DNA from: an uncultured cyanobacterium
GTDB taxonomy: Bacteria; Cyanobacteriota; Vampirovibrionia; Gastranaerophilales; Gastranaerophilaceae
Direction of reading: 5' to 3'
NCBI GenBank assembly: GCA_946545285.1
Contig: CAMNNA010000003.1
Location: forward strand, 1 to 33,946
DNA: 33,946 nt
This document shows, piece after piece, positions 16,613 to 24,663 of this stretch. How positions within the stretch are numbered: position 1 is the first letter of the stretch; each line of letters begins with the position of its first letter. The translations under genes were made by a program, and so were the position numbers. A model generated the notes under the pieces. The model did not search any database, was not told the origin of the DNA, and was given only the letters and a program-made list of their open reading frames with translations.

Positions 16613-17539
16613 TTATCCTTGACAATAAAGGATACTGGATAAATATCTTTCCCCGCAGTCAGGCAGAATTGATACAATCAATTTGCCTTTGTTTTCTTCT
16701 CTTTTTGATAATTCAATTGATGCAAATACTGATGCTCCGCCGGAAAATCCTGATAGGATTCCTTCTTTTGTTGTCAAATTTCGTGCTGTATTTATAGCAT
16801 CTTCATCTTTTACAGGAATAATTTCATCAACATATTCAGCTTTAAAGTTTGAGGGAACAAAATTTGCTCCTATTCCTTGAATTTTGTGTGGTCCTGCTTG
16901 TGTTTTTCCTGATAATATTTGTGATGAATATGGTTCAACGGCCACGATTTTTATATCAGGATTAAGTTCTTTTAATTTTTTCCCTAATCCTGATATGGTT
17001 CCTCCTGTTCCTACTCCGGCAACGATAATATCAACTTTACCGTCTGTATCGTTCCAAATTTCTTGTGCAGTGTTAAGATAGTGGGTTTTAGGATTTGACG
17101 GGTTGTCAAATTGGGAAGGGATAAATGAATTCGGATATTTTTCTGATAATTCAATTGCTTTATTTACTGCACCTTTCATCCCTTCAGAGCCGGGTGTTAA
17201 AATAACTTCCGCGCCGTACGCTTTCATTATATTTCGTCTTTCAACTGACATTGTTTCCGGCATGGTAATTATAATTTTGTATCCTTTGACTGCGCATACC
17301 ATGCAAAGTCCGATTCCTGTATTTCCGCTTGTAGGTTCAATTATAACAGTATCTTTTTTGATTTTGCCTTCTTTTTCAGCATCAATAATCATTTGTAGTG
17401 CGGCACGGTCTTTTATCGAATTTGCCGGATTGAAATATTCAAGTTTAAGGCAAATATTTGCATTTCCGGTATTTAATTTATTTAATTTTACAAGAGGGGT
17501 TTTTCCGACTAACTCAGTTAAATCGCTTGCAATTTTCAT
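16613..17539 (-). CDS. cysK: Cysteine synthase (O-acetylserine sulfhydrylase)
   Basis: A PLP enzyme making L-cysteine from O-acetylserine and sulfide. The 308-residue product has LVGKTPLVKLNKL, the PLP lysine K43 in NSIKDRAA, the substrate loop EPTSGNTGIGLCMV, the phosphate cradle GVGTGGTISG and the C-terminal GILSGFSGGAS and PDCGERYLS. Length is normal. ATG 17539 is chosen because GGAG lies 8-11 bases upstream; the ATG at 17554 is an alternative adding five residues. It is divergent from nadD and convergent with uvrC. No cysE is in the window. CysM-type specificity cannot be excluded. Confidence 0.95.
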   Translation of the reverse strand: MKIASDLTELVGKTPLVKLNKLNTGNANICLKLEYFNPANSIKDRAALQMIIDAEKEGKIKKDTVIIEPTSGNTGIGLCMVCAVKGYKIIITMPETMSVERRNIMKAYGAEVILTPGSEGMKGAVNKAIELSEKYPNSFIPSQFDNPSNPKTHYLNTAQEIWNDTDGKVDIIVAGVGTGGTISGLGKKLKELNPDIKIVAVEPYSSQILSGKTQAGPHKIQGIGANFVPSNFKAEYVDEIIPVKDEDAINTARNLTTKEGILSGFSGGASVFASIELSKREENKGKLIVSILPDCGERYLSSILYCQG

Positions 17540-17564
17540 ATAATACAACTCCATTCTTTTTTTA

Positions 17565-17573
17565 TGTTAGTAT
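17565..17573 (+). promoter_or_regulatory. Extended -10 of nadD (leaderless)
   Basis: TGT followed by TAGTAT (17568-17573, 4/6 match), then 6 nt to the ATG at 17580. No Shine-Dalgarno precedes the ATG. The overlapping TATAAG at 17571-17576 is an alternative -10 but would place +1 inside the coding region. Confidence 0.45.
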
Positions 17574-17579
17574 AAGACC

Positions 17580-18170
17580 ATGAAGTTGTGCGTTTTTCAA
17601 GGGACTTTTGATCCTATTCATAATGCTCATATTAGAATTGCTAAGTTTGCGCAGGATTATTTTAAATTTGATAAATTTTTATTTATTCCTGCAAAAGATC
17701 CTCCTCATAAAAATTTGGATTCTGAGATGTCGATTCACAGATTTAATATGGTAAAGCTTGCGCTGTCTGAATCTCCTGAATTTGAAGTTTCTGATATTGA
17801 ATTTAAAAAAGAGGGGAAATCTTATACATATTTGACTATTTTGGACCTTTATAAAAATTATAAAATTGACGGTAAGATTAACTTTTTAATCGGAACAGAT
17901 GCTTTTTGCAAAATTCAAAGCTGGTATGAATCAGATAAATTGAAAGAACTTGTTAAATTTTTGGTATTTGATCGGGGATATAAGTTTGATAATCTTGAAA
18001 TTCAAAAACTGGTTGATTGCGGCTATGATTTTGAATTTGTAAATCTTGAATTTTTTGATGTATCATCTTCTGATATAAGGGAAAAATTAAAATCAAATAT
18101 TGATGTCAGCGATTTAATAAATGATAAGGTCGGAGAATATATAAAAACATATGGATTATACAAAAATTAG
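17580..18170 (+). CDS. nadD: Nicotinate-nucleotide adenylyltransferase
   Basis: Transfers AMP from ATP to nicotinate mononucleotide in NAD synthesis. The 196-residue Rossmann-fold product has the nucleotidyltransferase motif GTFDPIHNAHIRIA (HxxH at 14 and 17) and the C-terminal SSSDIREKL signature. The central FLIGTDAFCKIQSWYE matches the family. Length is normal. The start has no Shine-Dalgarno, with a -10 element 6 nt upstream. It overlaps yqeK by 20 bases, the nadD-yqeK order known from many bacteria. Confidence 0.95.
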   Translation: MKLCVFQGTFDPIHNAHIRIAKFAQDYFKFDKFLFIPAKDPPHKNLDSEMSIHRFNMVKLALSESPEFEVSDIEFKKEGKSYTYLTILDLYKNYKIDGKINFLIGTDAFCKIQSWYESDKLKELVKFLVFDRGYKFDNLEIQKLVDCGYDFEFVNLEFFDVSSSDIREKLKSNIDVSDLINDKVGEYIKTYGLYKN

Positions 18171-18744
18171 TGAATCGGAAATCTTAGATTGGTTAAAAAA
18201 TAATCTTGACAAAAAACGCTATGAACATAGTTTGGGAACGGCAGAGTGCGCTAAAAATTTGGCTTTAAAATTCGGACAAAATCCTGAAAAGGCTTATATT
18301 GCGGGACTGCTTCATGATTGTGCAAAATGTTTTTCGTTTGAGAAATCTTTAGAAGTGTTGAATAATGCTGATTTTGAAATTTACGAAGATGAAAGAAATA
18401 ATAAAAAAACAATTCATTCTCCTGTAAGTGCTGTAGTTGCGAAAAATATATTCGGAGTTTCTGATTTAGAAATATTAGATGCTATAAGGTGGCATACCTT
18501 GGGTAAAATCAATATGACTGATTTTGAAAAAATAATATTTTTAGCAGATAAAATTGAACCAAGAACAAGAACACGTGACTATCTTGATTCGGTAAGGGAT
18601 GTTTTGAATGAACAAAAAGGTCTTAATAAGGCAATGTTTATTTGTTACAAAGAAACAATTAAAAGTTTAGTTCAGCGAGAATTAACTATTTGTCCGCTAA
18701 CAATAGAAATCTATAATAATCTGTTGAATGTTTCTAAATGTTAA
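18151..18744 (+). CDS. yqeK: YqeK-type HD-domain hydrolase
   Basis: YqeK proteins hydrolyse diadenosine tetraphosphate (Ap4A) symmetrically. The 197-residue product has HSLGTAECAKNLA with the first metal His, the HD pair H55-D56 in AGLLHDCAK, the HSPVSA histidine and IRWHTLGK, and the LADKIEPRTRTR signature. Order and length are normal. It overlaps nadD by 20 bases, so translation is coupled. The usual third partner rsfS is absent; a different gene with its own promoter follows. Confidence 0.92.
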   Translation: MDYTKISESEILDWLKNNLDKKRYEHSLGTAECAKNLALKFGQNPEKAYIAGLLHDCAKCFSFEKSLEVLNNADFEIYEDERNNKKTIHSPVSAVVAKNIFGVSDLEILDAIRWHTLGKINMTDFEKIIFLADKIEPRTRTRDYLDSVRDVLNEQKGLNKAMFICYKETIKSLVQRELTICPLTIEIYNNLLNVSKC

Positions 18745-18757
18745 CGAAGTTTACAAT

Positions 18758-18789
18758 TTGACATGAAAACCCGTTTTTCATGGTACAAT
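18758..18789 (+). promoter_or_regulatory. Promoter with palindrome upstream of the HerA-like gene
   Basis: An extended -10 TGG-TACAAT (18784-18789) with TTGACA at 18758-18763; the 20-nt spacing is long, so the -35 may not be used. Between them lies a perfect 8-bp inverted repeat, CATGAAAA (18762-18769) and TTTTCATG (18775-18782), separated by CCCGT. There is no T-tract, so I read it as an operator candidate rather than a terminator. Confidence 0.5.
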
Positions 18790-18811
18790 CATCAACATAG
18801 TGAGGGAGTAA

Positions 18812-20857
18812 ATGAAACTACTTGAAATTAGAAATAATCTTGCGAAATTGTCTTACGAAGAAGATGAAAGCCCAATAATCGGGAGTTTTGTTTCAATATC
18901 TAATGAAGAAAAATCATATGTCGGGCAGTTTGTGAATTTAAAATCTGACGGAAGAAATAATTTCGGAATCGCAAAATTAGTGTTTGTTTATAATTCTGAA
19001 GGTGTTGTTGAGGATTATGACGGTTCAATACCACGTATTGATTCAGAATTGGCATATTTGCATCCTTCAGAAATTTTGGATTTGTTCCCGTCTGCTGACC
19101 CAATAAAAATCGGTGTGTTAGCTCAGACTGAAGAAACTTTAAATTTGGATATAAGTGCTTTTGAAAAAAATTTGACGGTTTTTGCTTCTAAAAATTATGA
19201 TGCTGTCAGATTTATTTCAAATTCCGTTATCCAATTGTTTTTAAATAAGAAAAAAAGTGTAATAGTTGATTTTGATAATTCTTTTGATGGGTATAAAAAG
19301 ATAGTTTTTACAAAAGATTTTAAAGTTCCGCTTACTCCTTCGTTAATTGATTTTATATTTGATTACGAATTAACTGATGTTGAAGCTGAAACAAAAGCTG
19401 TTATTCAAAATATATTTTATGATGTTTCTGAGTACATTAAAACATTAGAGTATCCTTTTTTACCTATTGATAGTTTTGTAGATGTTGTTTCTGCACAATA
19501 TAAACAAACCGAAATGCCAGAATTAGCATTGTTAAAAAATAAGCTGTTGAAATATCGCGATAACAATGTTTTTGCAAATACTAAGGAAGAATTTTTAATC
19601 TTTAAAGATAAAATACAAGAGCGGAATCTTTCTATAGTTGATTTATCTGTTGTTGAAGAACCGTTGCAAAATGAAGTTTTGCAATTTATTCATTCTCAGC
19701 TTGAAACAATTGACAAATATATTTATTTCTTTGTGAAATTAAATAATTATAATTCAACTAAAAAACTTTTAAAATCATTGATTAATAATAATCATGTTTA
19801 TACAACAATTATTACCGATCCTTCTTACAAGTATGTTTCTGAATTGAAAACATGTGCTAATAATATGATTCTTTTCAATCCGCAAGAAACAGAACACGAA
19901 TTTAGTTTTTATTCAACATTTTTAAATAAATTGAATAAAGATGAAGCGATTGTTTGCGGAGAGTTAACACATGAAATTCCTTTTGTGGTTGATATTTCAA
20001 CATTAGAACTTCCGTTAACACAAGAAGATGTTTTTGGTGATAGGTACAGGTTTGTGCCGGTTGAAGAAAACCTTGGTTTTATAAGAACAGAAGATGGAGC
20101 TGCTGTTGTTTTTGAATCTCCGGAAAAATCGGATGCTTCTTTGCAGATTGAATCTCAACAGGCAAATTCTGTTGCTGCTCAAAAAGATGAGGAAGAATTT
20201 ACGGATTTTTCTGCATTGAAAACAGTTGAACCGGTAAAATCTGATATAGAAGCTAAACCTGAAGGTGATGTTTTACAGGATTTTGATAATATAACTCAGG
20301 ATAAATCCGAAACTATGCATTCTGATATATTCGAAGATTCCACTCAGGAAGATTTATCTTCAAATAACGTTTATCTTGATGATTTTGTTAATCAACCATC
20401 ATCTGAATCAAATCAAAATGTTGAAAATTCTGACTTGATAGATGTATCTGAGCCGGAAATTGTATCAGATTCAGAAGAAATTAGTTTTGATGACGATGAA
20501 AATGATATAATTCTTGATGAAAATGAAAATATAGTCAGTGAATTGACAGAAGATGATTTGGATTTTATCGAAAGTACCGAGGAATCATCTGATGTATCTG
20601 AATCTGAAAATTTAACTGGTGGAGATGAAAAAAATGATACTCCTGTTGTTCCGGTATTTCCGGCGGAAGATGATTTAAATAATGAAGATTTTTCTGATTA
20701 TAAGCAAGGTGATATGGTTACTCATCCTCGCTACGGACGCGGAGTTATTGAAAAAATTATTAAATACGGGAATAAAATACTTTGTTCAATTTCTTTTGAT
20801 AATGTCGGAAGAAGGCTTTTAGATCCATCTGTTTCGGAATTTGAAAAGGTTTCGTAA
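18812..20857 (+). CDS. HerA-like ATPase-fold protein without P-loop, with acidic linker and PcrA/UvrD-type C-terminal Tudor domain
   Basis: A 681-residue protein. The N-terminal region (GSFVSISNEEKSYVGQFVNL) resembles a HAS barrel of the HerA/FtsK family. A following alpha/beta region (about 100-420) has KNLTVFASKNYDAVRF where a GxxGxGKS P-loop would sit, and VIVDFDN and THEIPFVVDIS like later HerA strands, so ATP binding looks lost. Residues about 430-620 are Asp/Glu/Ser-rich and probably disordered. The last 49 residues (633-681; GDMVTHPRYGRGV, SISFDNVGRRLL, FEKV) match the Tudor-like tail by which PcrA/UvrD binds RNA polymerase. GGGAG precedes the ATG. Its stop overlaps rlmN by one base. 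Domain calls are from pattern only. I infer a nucleic-acid or RNA-polymerase-linked adaptor. Confidence 0.55.
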   Translation: MKLLEIRNNLAKLSYEEDESPIIGSFVSISNEEKSYVGQFVNLKSDGRNNFGIAKLVFVYNSEGVVEDYDGSIPRIDSELAYLHPSEILDLFPSADPIKIGVLAQTEETLNLDISAFEKNLTVFASKNYDAVRFISNSVIQLFLNKKKSVIVDFDNSFDGYKKIVFTKDFKVPLTPSLIDFIFDYELTDVEAETKAVIQNIFYDVSEYIKTLEYPFLPIDSFVDVVSAQYKQTEMPELALLKNKLLKYRDNNVFANTKEEFLIFKDKIQERNLSIVDLSVVEEPLQNEVLQFIHSQLETIDKYIYFFVKLNNYNSTKKLLKSLINNNHVYTTIITDPSYKYVSELKTCANNMILFNPQETEHEFSFYSTFLNKLNKDEAIVCGELTHEIPFVVDISTLELPLTQEDVFGDRYRFVPVEENLGFIRTEDGAAVVFESPEKSDASLQIESQQANSVAAQKDEEEFTDFSALKTVEPVKSDIEAKPEGDVLQDFDNITQDKSETMHSDIFEDSTQEDLSSNNVYLDDFVNQPSSESNQNVENSDLIDVSEPEIVSDSEEISFDDDENDIILDENENIVSELTEDDLDFIESTEESSDVSESENLTGGDEKNDTPVVPVFPAEDDLNNEDFSDYKQGDMVTHPRYGRGVIEKIIKYGNKILCSISFDNVGRRLLDPSVSEFEKVS

Positions 20858-21885
20858 TGAACGTTTTATCAGGGCTTAGTTTAGAAGAAATTGAAAATAT
20901 AGTTTTAGGTCTTGGCGGATCAAAATTCAGGGCAAGACAAATTCACAATTGGATTTATTTAAAATCGGTTTCATCTATTGATGAAATGACTGATTTGTCA
21001 TTAAAATTCAGACAGGAATTAAATTCTGTTGCAAAAGTTTCTGATGTAAAAATTAAAGTAAAACAGGTCAGCAACGACGGAACTATAAAATATTTGCTTG
21101 AATATCCTGATAAACAGTGTGTTGAAACAGTTTTAATGAGATTTGACAATCGTGCTAATTTAACGGCTTGTGTAAGTTCACAGGTTGGTTGTGCTGTGAA
21201 TTGCAGTTTTTGTGCTACAGGTAAACGCGGTTTTATCAGAAATTTGGATTATAAAGAAATTATTGAACAAGTATTGACAATCCAGCGGGATACAGGGTTA
21301 AAGGTTACAAATATTGTGTTTATGGGGCAGGGAGAACCTTTATTAAACCTCGATAATGTGTTAAAAGCGGCGCATATTTTTAATGAATCTTTCCAAATCG
21401 GGGCAAGAAGATTGACAATTTCAACATCCGGTATAATTCCCGGTATAGAAAAATTATCCGATATTGATTTGCAATCGACATTAGCGATTTCATTGCACGC
21501 TCCAAATCATAATATAAGAAAACAACTTATGAAAATTGAAGAAAAATATCCTATGGATAAACTTCATAACGCATTGAAAAATTATATTGATAAAACAGGA
21601 AGAAGAATTACTATTGAATATCTTTTAATTAAAGATTTGAATGATACTGCTCAAAGTGCAAAAGAGTTAGGAATTTATTTAAAAGATTTGAAATGTAATA
21701 TCAATTTAATTCCATATAATCCAACTGAGAAAAATGACTACAAACGTCCGGATGCCACTTCGATTATGAAATTTAAGTATTTGTTGGAACATATGGGTAA
21801 AAAAGTAACTGTAAGGCTTGAGCGCGGAGCAGACATTGATGCTGCCTGCGGTCAGTTAAGAGGCAGAGTTTTAAAAGCTGATTAA
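20857..21885 (+). CDS. rlmN: Dual-specificity 23S rRNA/tRNA adenine-C2 methyltransferase RlmN
   Basis: A radical-SAM enzyme that methylates A2503 of 23S rRNA and A37 of some tRNAs. The 342-residue product has the HEAT-like N terminus (GSKFRARQIHNWIYLK), the catalytic ETVLM segment, the cluster motif C112-x3-C116-x2-C119 (GCAVNCSFCATGKRGF), GMGEPLLN-like MGQGEPLLN, and the mono-methylated cysteine C331 in DAACGQLRGR. Length is normal. The ATG overlaps the previous stop by one base (TAATG), implying coupled translation with the HerA-like gene. Confidence 0.96.
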   Translation: MNVLSGLSLEEIENIVLGLGGSKFRARQIHNWIYLKSVSSIDEMTDLSLKFRQELNSVAKVSDVKIKVKQVSNDGTIKYLLEYPDKQCVETVLMRFDNRANLTACVSSQVGCAVNCSFCATGKRGFIRNLDYKEIIEQVLTIQRDTGLKVTNIVFMGQGEPLLNLDNVLKAAHIFNESFQIGARRLTISTSGIIPGIEKLSDIDLQSTLAISLHAPNHNIRKQLMKIEEKYPMDKLHNALKNYIDKTGRRITIEYLLIKDLNDTAQSAKELGIYLKDLKCNINLIPYNPTEKNDYKRPDATSIMKFKYLLEHMGKKVTVRLERGADIDAACGQLRGRVLKAD

Positions 21886-21911
21886 TTAGTTTTGTTACAT
21901 TATTTAATTTT

Positions 21912-21940
21912 TTTACAAAAAAATTAATCATTTGTATTAT
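21912..21940 (+). promoter_or_regulatory. Promoter of murA
   Basis: TTTACA at 21912-21917, 17-nt spacer, TATTAT at 21935-21940. The murA start is 33 nt further on and has a strong ribosome site. Confidence 0.7.
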
Positions 21941-21973
21941 GATATATAGTATCAGATATTCTCGGAGGATAAA

Positions 21974-23293
21974 TTGATAGAAAAATATTATATAAAAGGT
22001 GGTACCCCATTAAAAGGTGAAGTTTTAATCGGCGGAGCAAAAAACTCGGTATTGAAGCTAATAGCTGCGAGTTTACTTGCAAAAGGAACAACAAAAATAT
22101 ATAATGTTCCGGATTTGACTGATGTTGATATTATGTTGAAAGTAATTGCTCAGTTAGGTGCAAAAGTTGAACATAATAAAGCAGAAAAATCTGTTACGAT
22201 TGATGCATCCGAACTTACCGGTGTTACGGCAAGTTATGAATTAGTCAGTAAAATGCGTGCATCATTTGTTGTTTTGGGTGCTCTTGTTTCCAGATGTAAA
22301 GAGGCAAAAGTTGCTATGCCCGGCGGATGCGCTATTGGTGAAAGGCGGGTAGATTTTCATATCCGCGGTTTGGAAACTTTGGGGGCTAAAATTAAAATTG
22401 AAAACGGCTATGTTATAGCAAAAGCTCATAAATTAGTTGGCGGAGAAATTTATCTTGATATTCCGTCTGTTGGTGCGACTGAAAATATTATGCTTGCATC
22501 TGTTTTAGCACAAGGTTCTACTAGAATTCAAAATGCAGCTCAGGAGCCGGAAATTGTTGATTTGGCAAACTTTTTAAATGCAATGGGGGCTGATGTAAAC
22601 GGTGCCGGTACATCTGAAATTGTTATTAACGGTGTAAAACAAGAAGATCTTCATCCTATTGAATATACTACTATTCCTGATAGGATTGAAGCCGGAACTT
22701 ATATGACCGCTATAATTGCAACAAAAGGTAAAGGGATTATAAGAAATGTTTATCCTGCTCATTTGACTTTTTTCGTTGATAAATTATTAAAAATGGGCGC
22801 AAGTATTAAACTTTTAGATCCGACATCAATAGAAGTAAGCTGCAAGAACAGGTTAAATTCTATTAATTTTATAACTCAGCCTTATCCGGGGTTTCCGACA
22901 GATTTGCAATCTATGGCAATGACACTGTTAACAACTGCAAACGGGGTTGGGATTATAACAGAAAGTTTATATGAAAACAGATTTATGCAAGTTCCTGATT
23001 TGAACAGAATGGGTGCTGATATTCACCAAGACAGAAATCACGCTATAATTAAAGGGGTTAAAAAGCTTTCAGGTACTACTCTTGCTGCAAGTGATTTAAG
23101 AGCCGGCGCATCATTGGTTGTGGCTGCTTTGATGGCAGAAGGAGAATCTGTCGTCGGTAAATTACATCATATAGATAGAGGATACGAAAAATTTGAAGAT
23201 AAGTTAAGATTGTTAGGCGGGAAGATTGAAAGAAAAAGCGAAGAATTCCCGATAAATATTTCGGAGGAAACTCACAATGAATCCTACTTATAA
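21974..23293 (+). CDS. murA: UDP-N-acetylglucosamine 1-carboxyvinyltransferase
   Basis: Catalyses the first committed step of peptidoglycan synthesis, transferring enolpyruvate from PEP to UDP-GlcNAc; target of fosfomycin. The 439-residue product has GGAKNSVLKLIAASLL near 20-35, the active-site loop MPGGCAIGERRVDFH with Cys119, so fosfomycin sensitivity is expected at this position, and PGFPTDLQSMAMTLL. Start is a TTG at 21974, with GGAGG ending 5 bases before it. The last 17 bases overlap the following small gene. Confidence 0.96.
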   Translation: MIEKYYIKGGTPLKGEVLIGGAKNSVLKLIAASLLAKGTTKIYNVPDLTDVDIMLKVIAQLGAKVEHNKAEKSVTIDASELTGVTASYELVSKMRASFVVLGALVSRCKEAKVAMPGGCAIGERRVDFHIRGLETLGAKIKIENGYVIAKAHKLVGGEIYLDIPSVGATENIMLASVLAQGSTRIQNAAQEPEIVDLANFLNAMGADVNGAGTSEIVINGVKQEDLHPIEYTTIPDRIEAGTYMTAIIATKGKGIIRNVYPAHLTFFVDKLLKMGASIKLLDPTSIEVSCKNRLNSINFITQPYPGFPTDLQSMAMTLLTTANGVGIITESLYENRFMQVPDLNRMGADIHQDRNHAIIKGVKKLSGTTLAASDLRAGASLVVAALMAEGESVVGKLHHIDRGYEKFEDKLRLLGGKIERKSEEFPINISEETHNESYL

Positions 23294-23609
23294 ACGTTGG
23301 TATGACCATGATCCTTTATTGTTAGAAGTTATTGAACTTCTTAGAAATTATCAGACTGAACTGAGAACGCAGGCTGAAATTTTCTTGCAAAAGATTGAAG
23401 AAAAATTATCAAAAGAAACAGTTGACAAGTTTTATGCAATGGTTAAACCTGTAAATGCCAATAATCGTTGGTATGACAAGGATCCTGTGATTTCAAGAAC
23501 AGTTGAGATCTTAAGATTTGTTCCTCCTGAAGTTCAAAGAATTTGCGCACAAAATTTTATTAAAACTTTAAAAGAAATGGGTATTGAATACGAAAATCCA
23601 AAATCCTAG
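23277..23609 (+). CDS. Small protein with two RWYDxDP repeats, unknown function
   Basis: A 110-residue protein built from an internal duplication. RWYDHDP at residues 7-13 with VIELLRNYQTELRTQAEIF, and RWYDKDP at 64-70 with TVEILRFVPPEVQRICAQNF, each followed by an amphipathic helix ending IxKxEE or IKTLKE. There is no membrane span or signal peptide. GGAGG lies inside the murA end, and the ATG overlaps murA by 17 bases, so it is cotranslated with murA and may serve cell-wall synthesis. I do not know the family; function is open. Confidence 0.75.
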   Translation: MNPTYKRWYDHDPLLLEVIELLRNYQTELRTQAEIFLQKIEEKLSKETVDKFYAMVKPVNANNRWYDKDPVISRTVEILRFVPPEVQRICAQNFIKTLKEMGIEYENPKS

Positions 23610-23618
23610 TTAATATTT

Positions 23619-23822
23619 TTAATCGCTTTGTGCAACAACAGTTGCGATTAGTTCTCCGTAGCTGTTTACGCATCCGTTTGTTTCTTCAACAATATATCTT
23701 AAACCTTCTTTGCCTTCGATAGCTTTTTCGGCGCAATCCATAGCATCGTCATAATCTTTAAATTCTCCGACTAAGTTTTTTGATAATTCTGATTTGTCTT
23801 TTGCTGTATAAACTTGAAACAT
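23619..23822 (-). CDS. Small soluble protein, unknown function
   Basis: A 67-residue acidic protein beginning MFQVYTAKDKSELSKNLVGE and ending TVVAQSD. Predicted pattern is beta-alpha-beta: FQVY strand, a helix with DYDDAMDCAEKAIEG, then RYIVEETNG strand. There is no signal peptide or membrane span. AAGGAG sits 6 bases before the ATG. It has its own -10 (TGA-TAGTAT, minus strand 23851-23843), divergent from ispE, and shares an 18-bp palindrome with the ispE promoter. Not recognised. Confidence 0.65.
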   Translation of the reverse strand: MFQVYTAKDKSELSKNLVGEFKDYDDAMDCAEKAIEGKEGLRYIVEETNGCVNSYGELIATVVAQSD

Positions 23823-23839
23823 TTTTTACTCCTTTTTTC

Positions 23840-23874
23840 TTTATACTATCACATAAAACTTTATGTGGTAAAGT
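23840..23874. promoter_or_regulatory. Divergent overlapping promoters with an 18-bp palindrome
   Basis: Plus strand: extended -10 TGG-TAAAGT at 23866-23874, with the ispE ATG 6 nt downstream. Minus strand: TGA-TAGTAT at 23851-23843 for the small gene. Between them is a perfect inverted repeat, CACATAAA (23850-23857) and TTTATGTG (23860-23867), separated by AC. A dimeric regulator bound here would cover both promoters. Confidence 0.6.
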
Positions 23875-23880
23875 AGATTT

Positions 23881-24663
23881 ATGGATAAAATAAAAGTTAA
23901 ATGTCCGGCTAAAATTAATCTTGACTTGAAGGTTATAAATAAACGTCCTGACGGTTTTCACAATATTGAAAGCACAATGGCTGTTATAAATTTGTATGAT
24001 TATTTAACAATTTCTGTGCAGGAATCCGATAAAACTGAAATAGTTTTATCAGGCAGCAGCAAAGAAATTCCTTATGATAAGACCAATCTTATTTATAAGG
24101 CCGCGGAATTATTTTTGTCTGATTCCAAAATTCAAAACAAGAAAATCGAAATATATGCGCAAAAAAATATTCCGATAAGTGCCGGTCTTGCAGGCGGAAG
24201 TACAGATGCTGCAGGAACATTATACGGATTAAACAAATTATTTAAACAATTTTCCACTCAAGAATTACATAAAATGTGTGCGCAATTAGGTTCGGATTTG
24301 AATGTTTGTTTAGCAGGCGGAATATTAAAAACATCCGGACGCGGAGAAATTGTTGTTCCTGCTGAATTTGAAGAATTGAATATTAGTCTGATAAAGCCGA
24401 ATAGTTTGGGAATCAGTGCTAAAGAGGCTTATACAAAATTCGGGTTGAAACAAAAAACTCCTGATCGTCAAAACTATGTTAACGATCTTGAATGGGCTGT
24501 AATTGATGATTATAAAGAACTTCAATACATCAAAAATAAATATCCAAAAGCAATCATGACAGGTTCAGGATCTGCCTTTTATATGATTAACGGAAATTTT
24601 GAAAATGAAAAAGGTTTTACGGTTATAAATGGCTTAAAAACAATTAACCATGGTGTTATTTAA
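23881..24663 (+). CDS. ispE: 4-diphosphocytidyl-2-C-methyl-D-erythritol kinase
   Basis: A GHMP kinase phosphorylating CDP-ME in the non-mevalonate isoprenoid pathway. The 260-residue product has the N-terminal CPAKINLDLKVINKRPDGFHNIES signature, the ATP loop IPISAGLAGGSTDAAG near 98-113 and the GSDLNVCLAGG and MTGSGSAFYMI motifs. It is slightly shorter than the usual ~285 residues. ATG 23881 has no Shine-Dalgarno and lies 6 nt after an extended -10, so it is a leaderless candidate. It converges with and overlaps the solute-binding-protein gene by 8 bases. Confidence 0.95.
   Translation: MDKIKVKCPAKINLDLKVINKRPDGFHNIESTMAVINLYDYLTISVQESDKTEIVLSGSSKEIPYDKTNLIYKAAELFLSDSKIQNKKIEIYAQKNIPISAGLAGGSTDAAGTLYGLNKLFKQFSTQELHKMCAQLGSDLNVCLAGGILKTSGRGEIVVPAEFEELNISLIKPNSLGISAKEAYTKFGLKQKTPDRQNYVNDLEWAVIDDYKELQYIKNKYPKAIMTGSGSAFYMINGNFENEKGFTVINGLKTINHGVI

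Noticed and set aside
17103-17543. 146-codon plus-strand frame with hydrophobic product
   Set aside because: It is antisense to cysK, which has all catalytic motifs; no start signal belongs to the frame.
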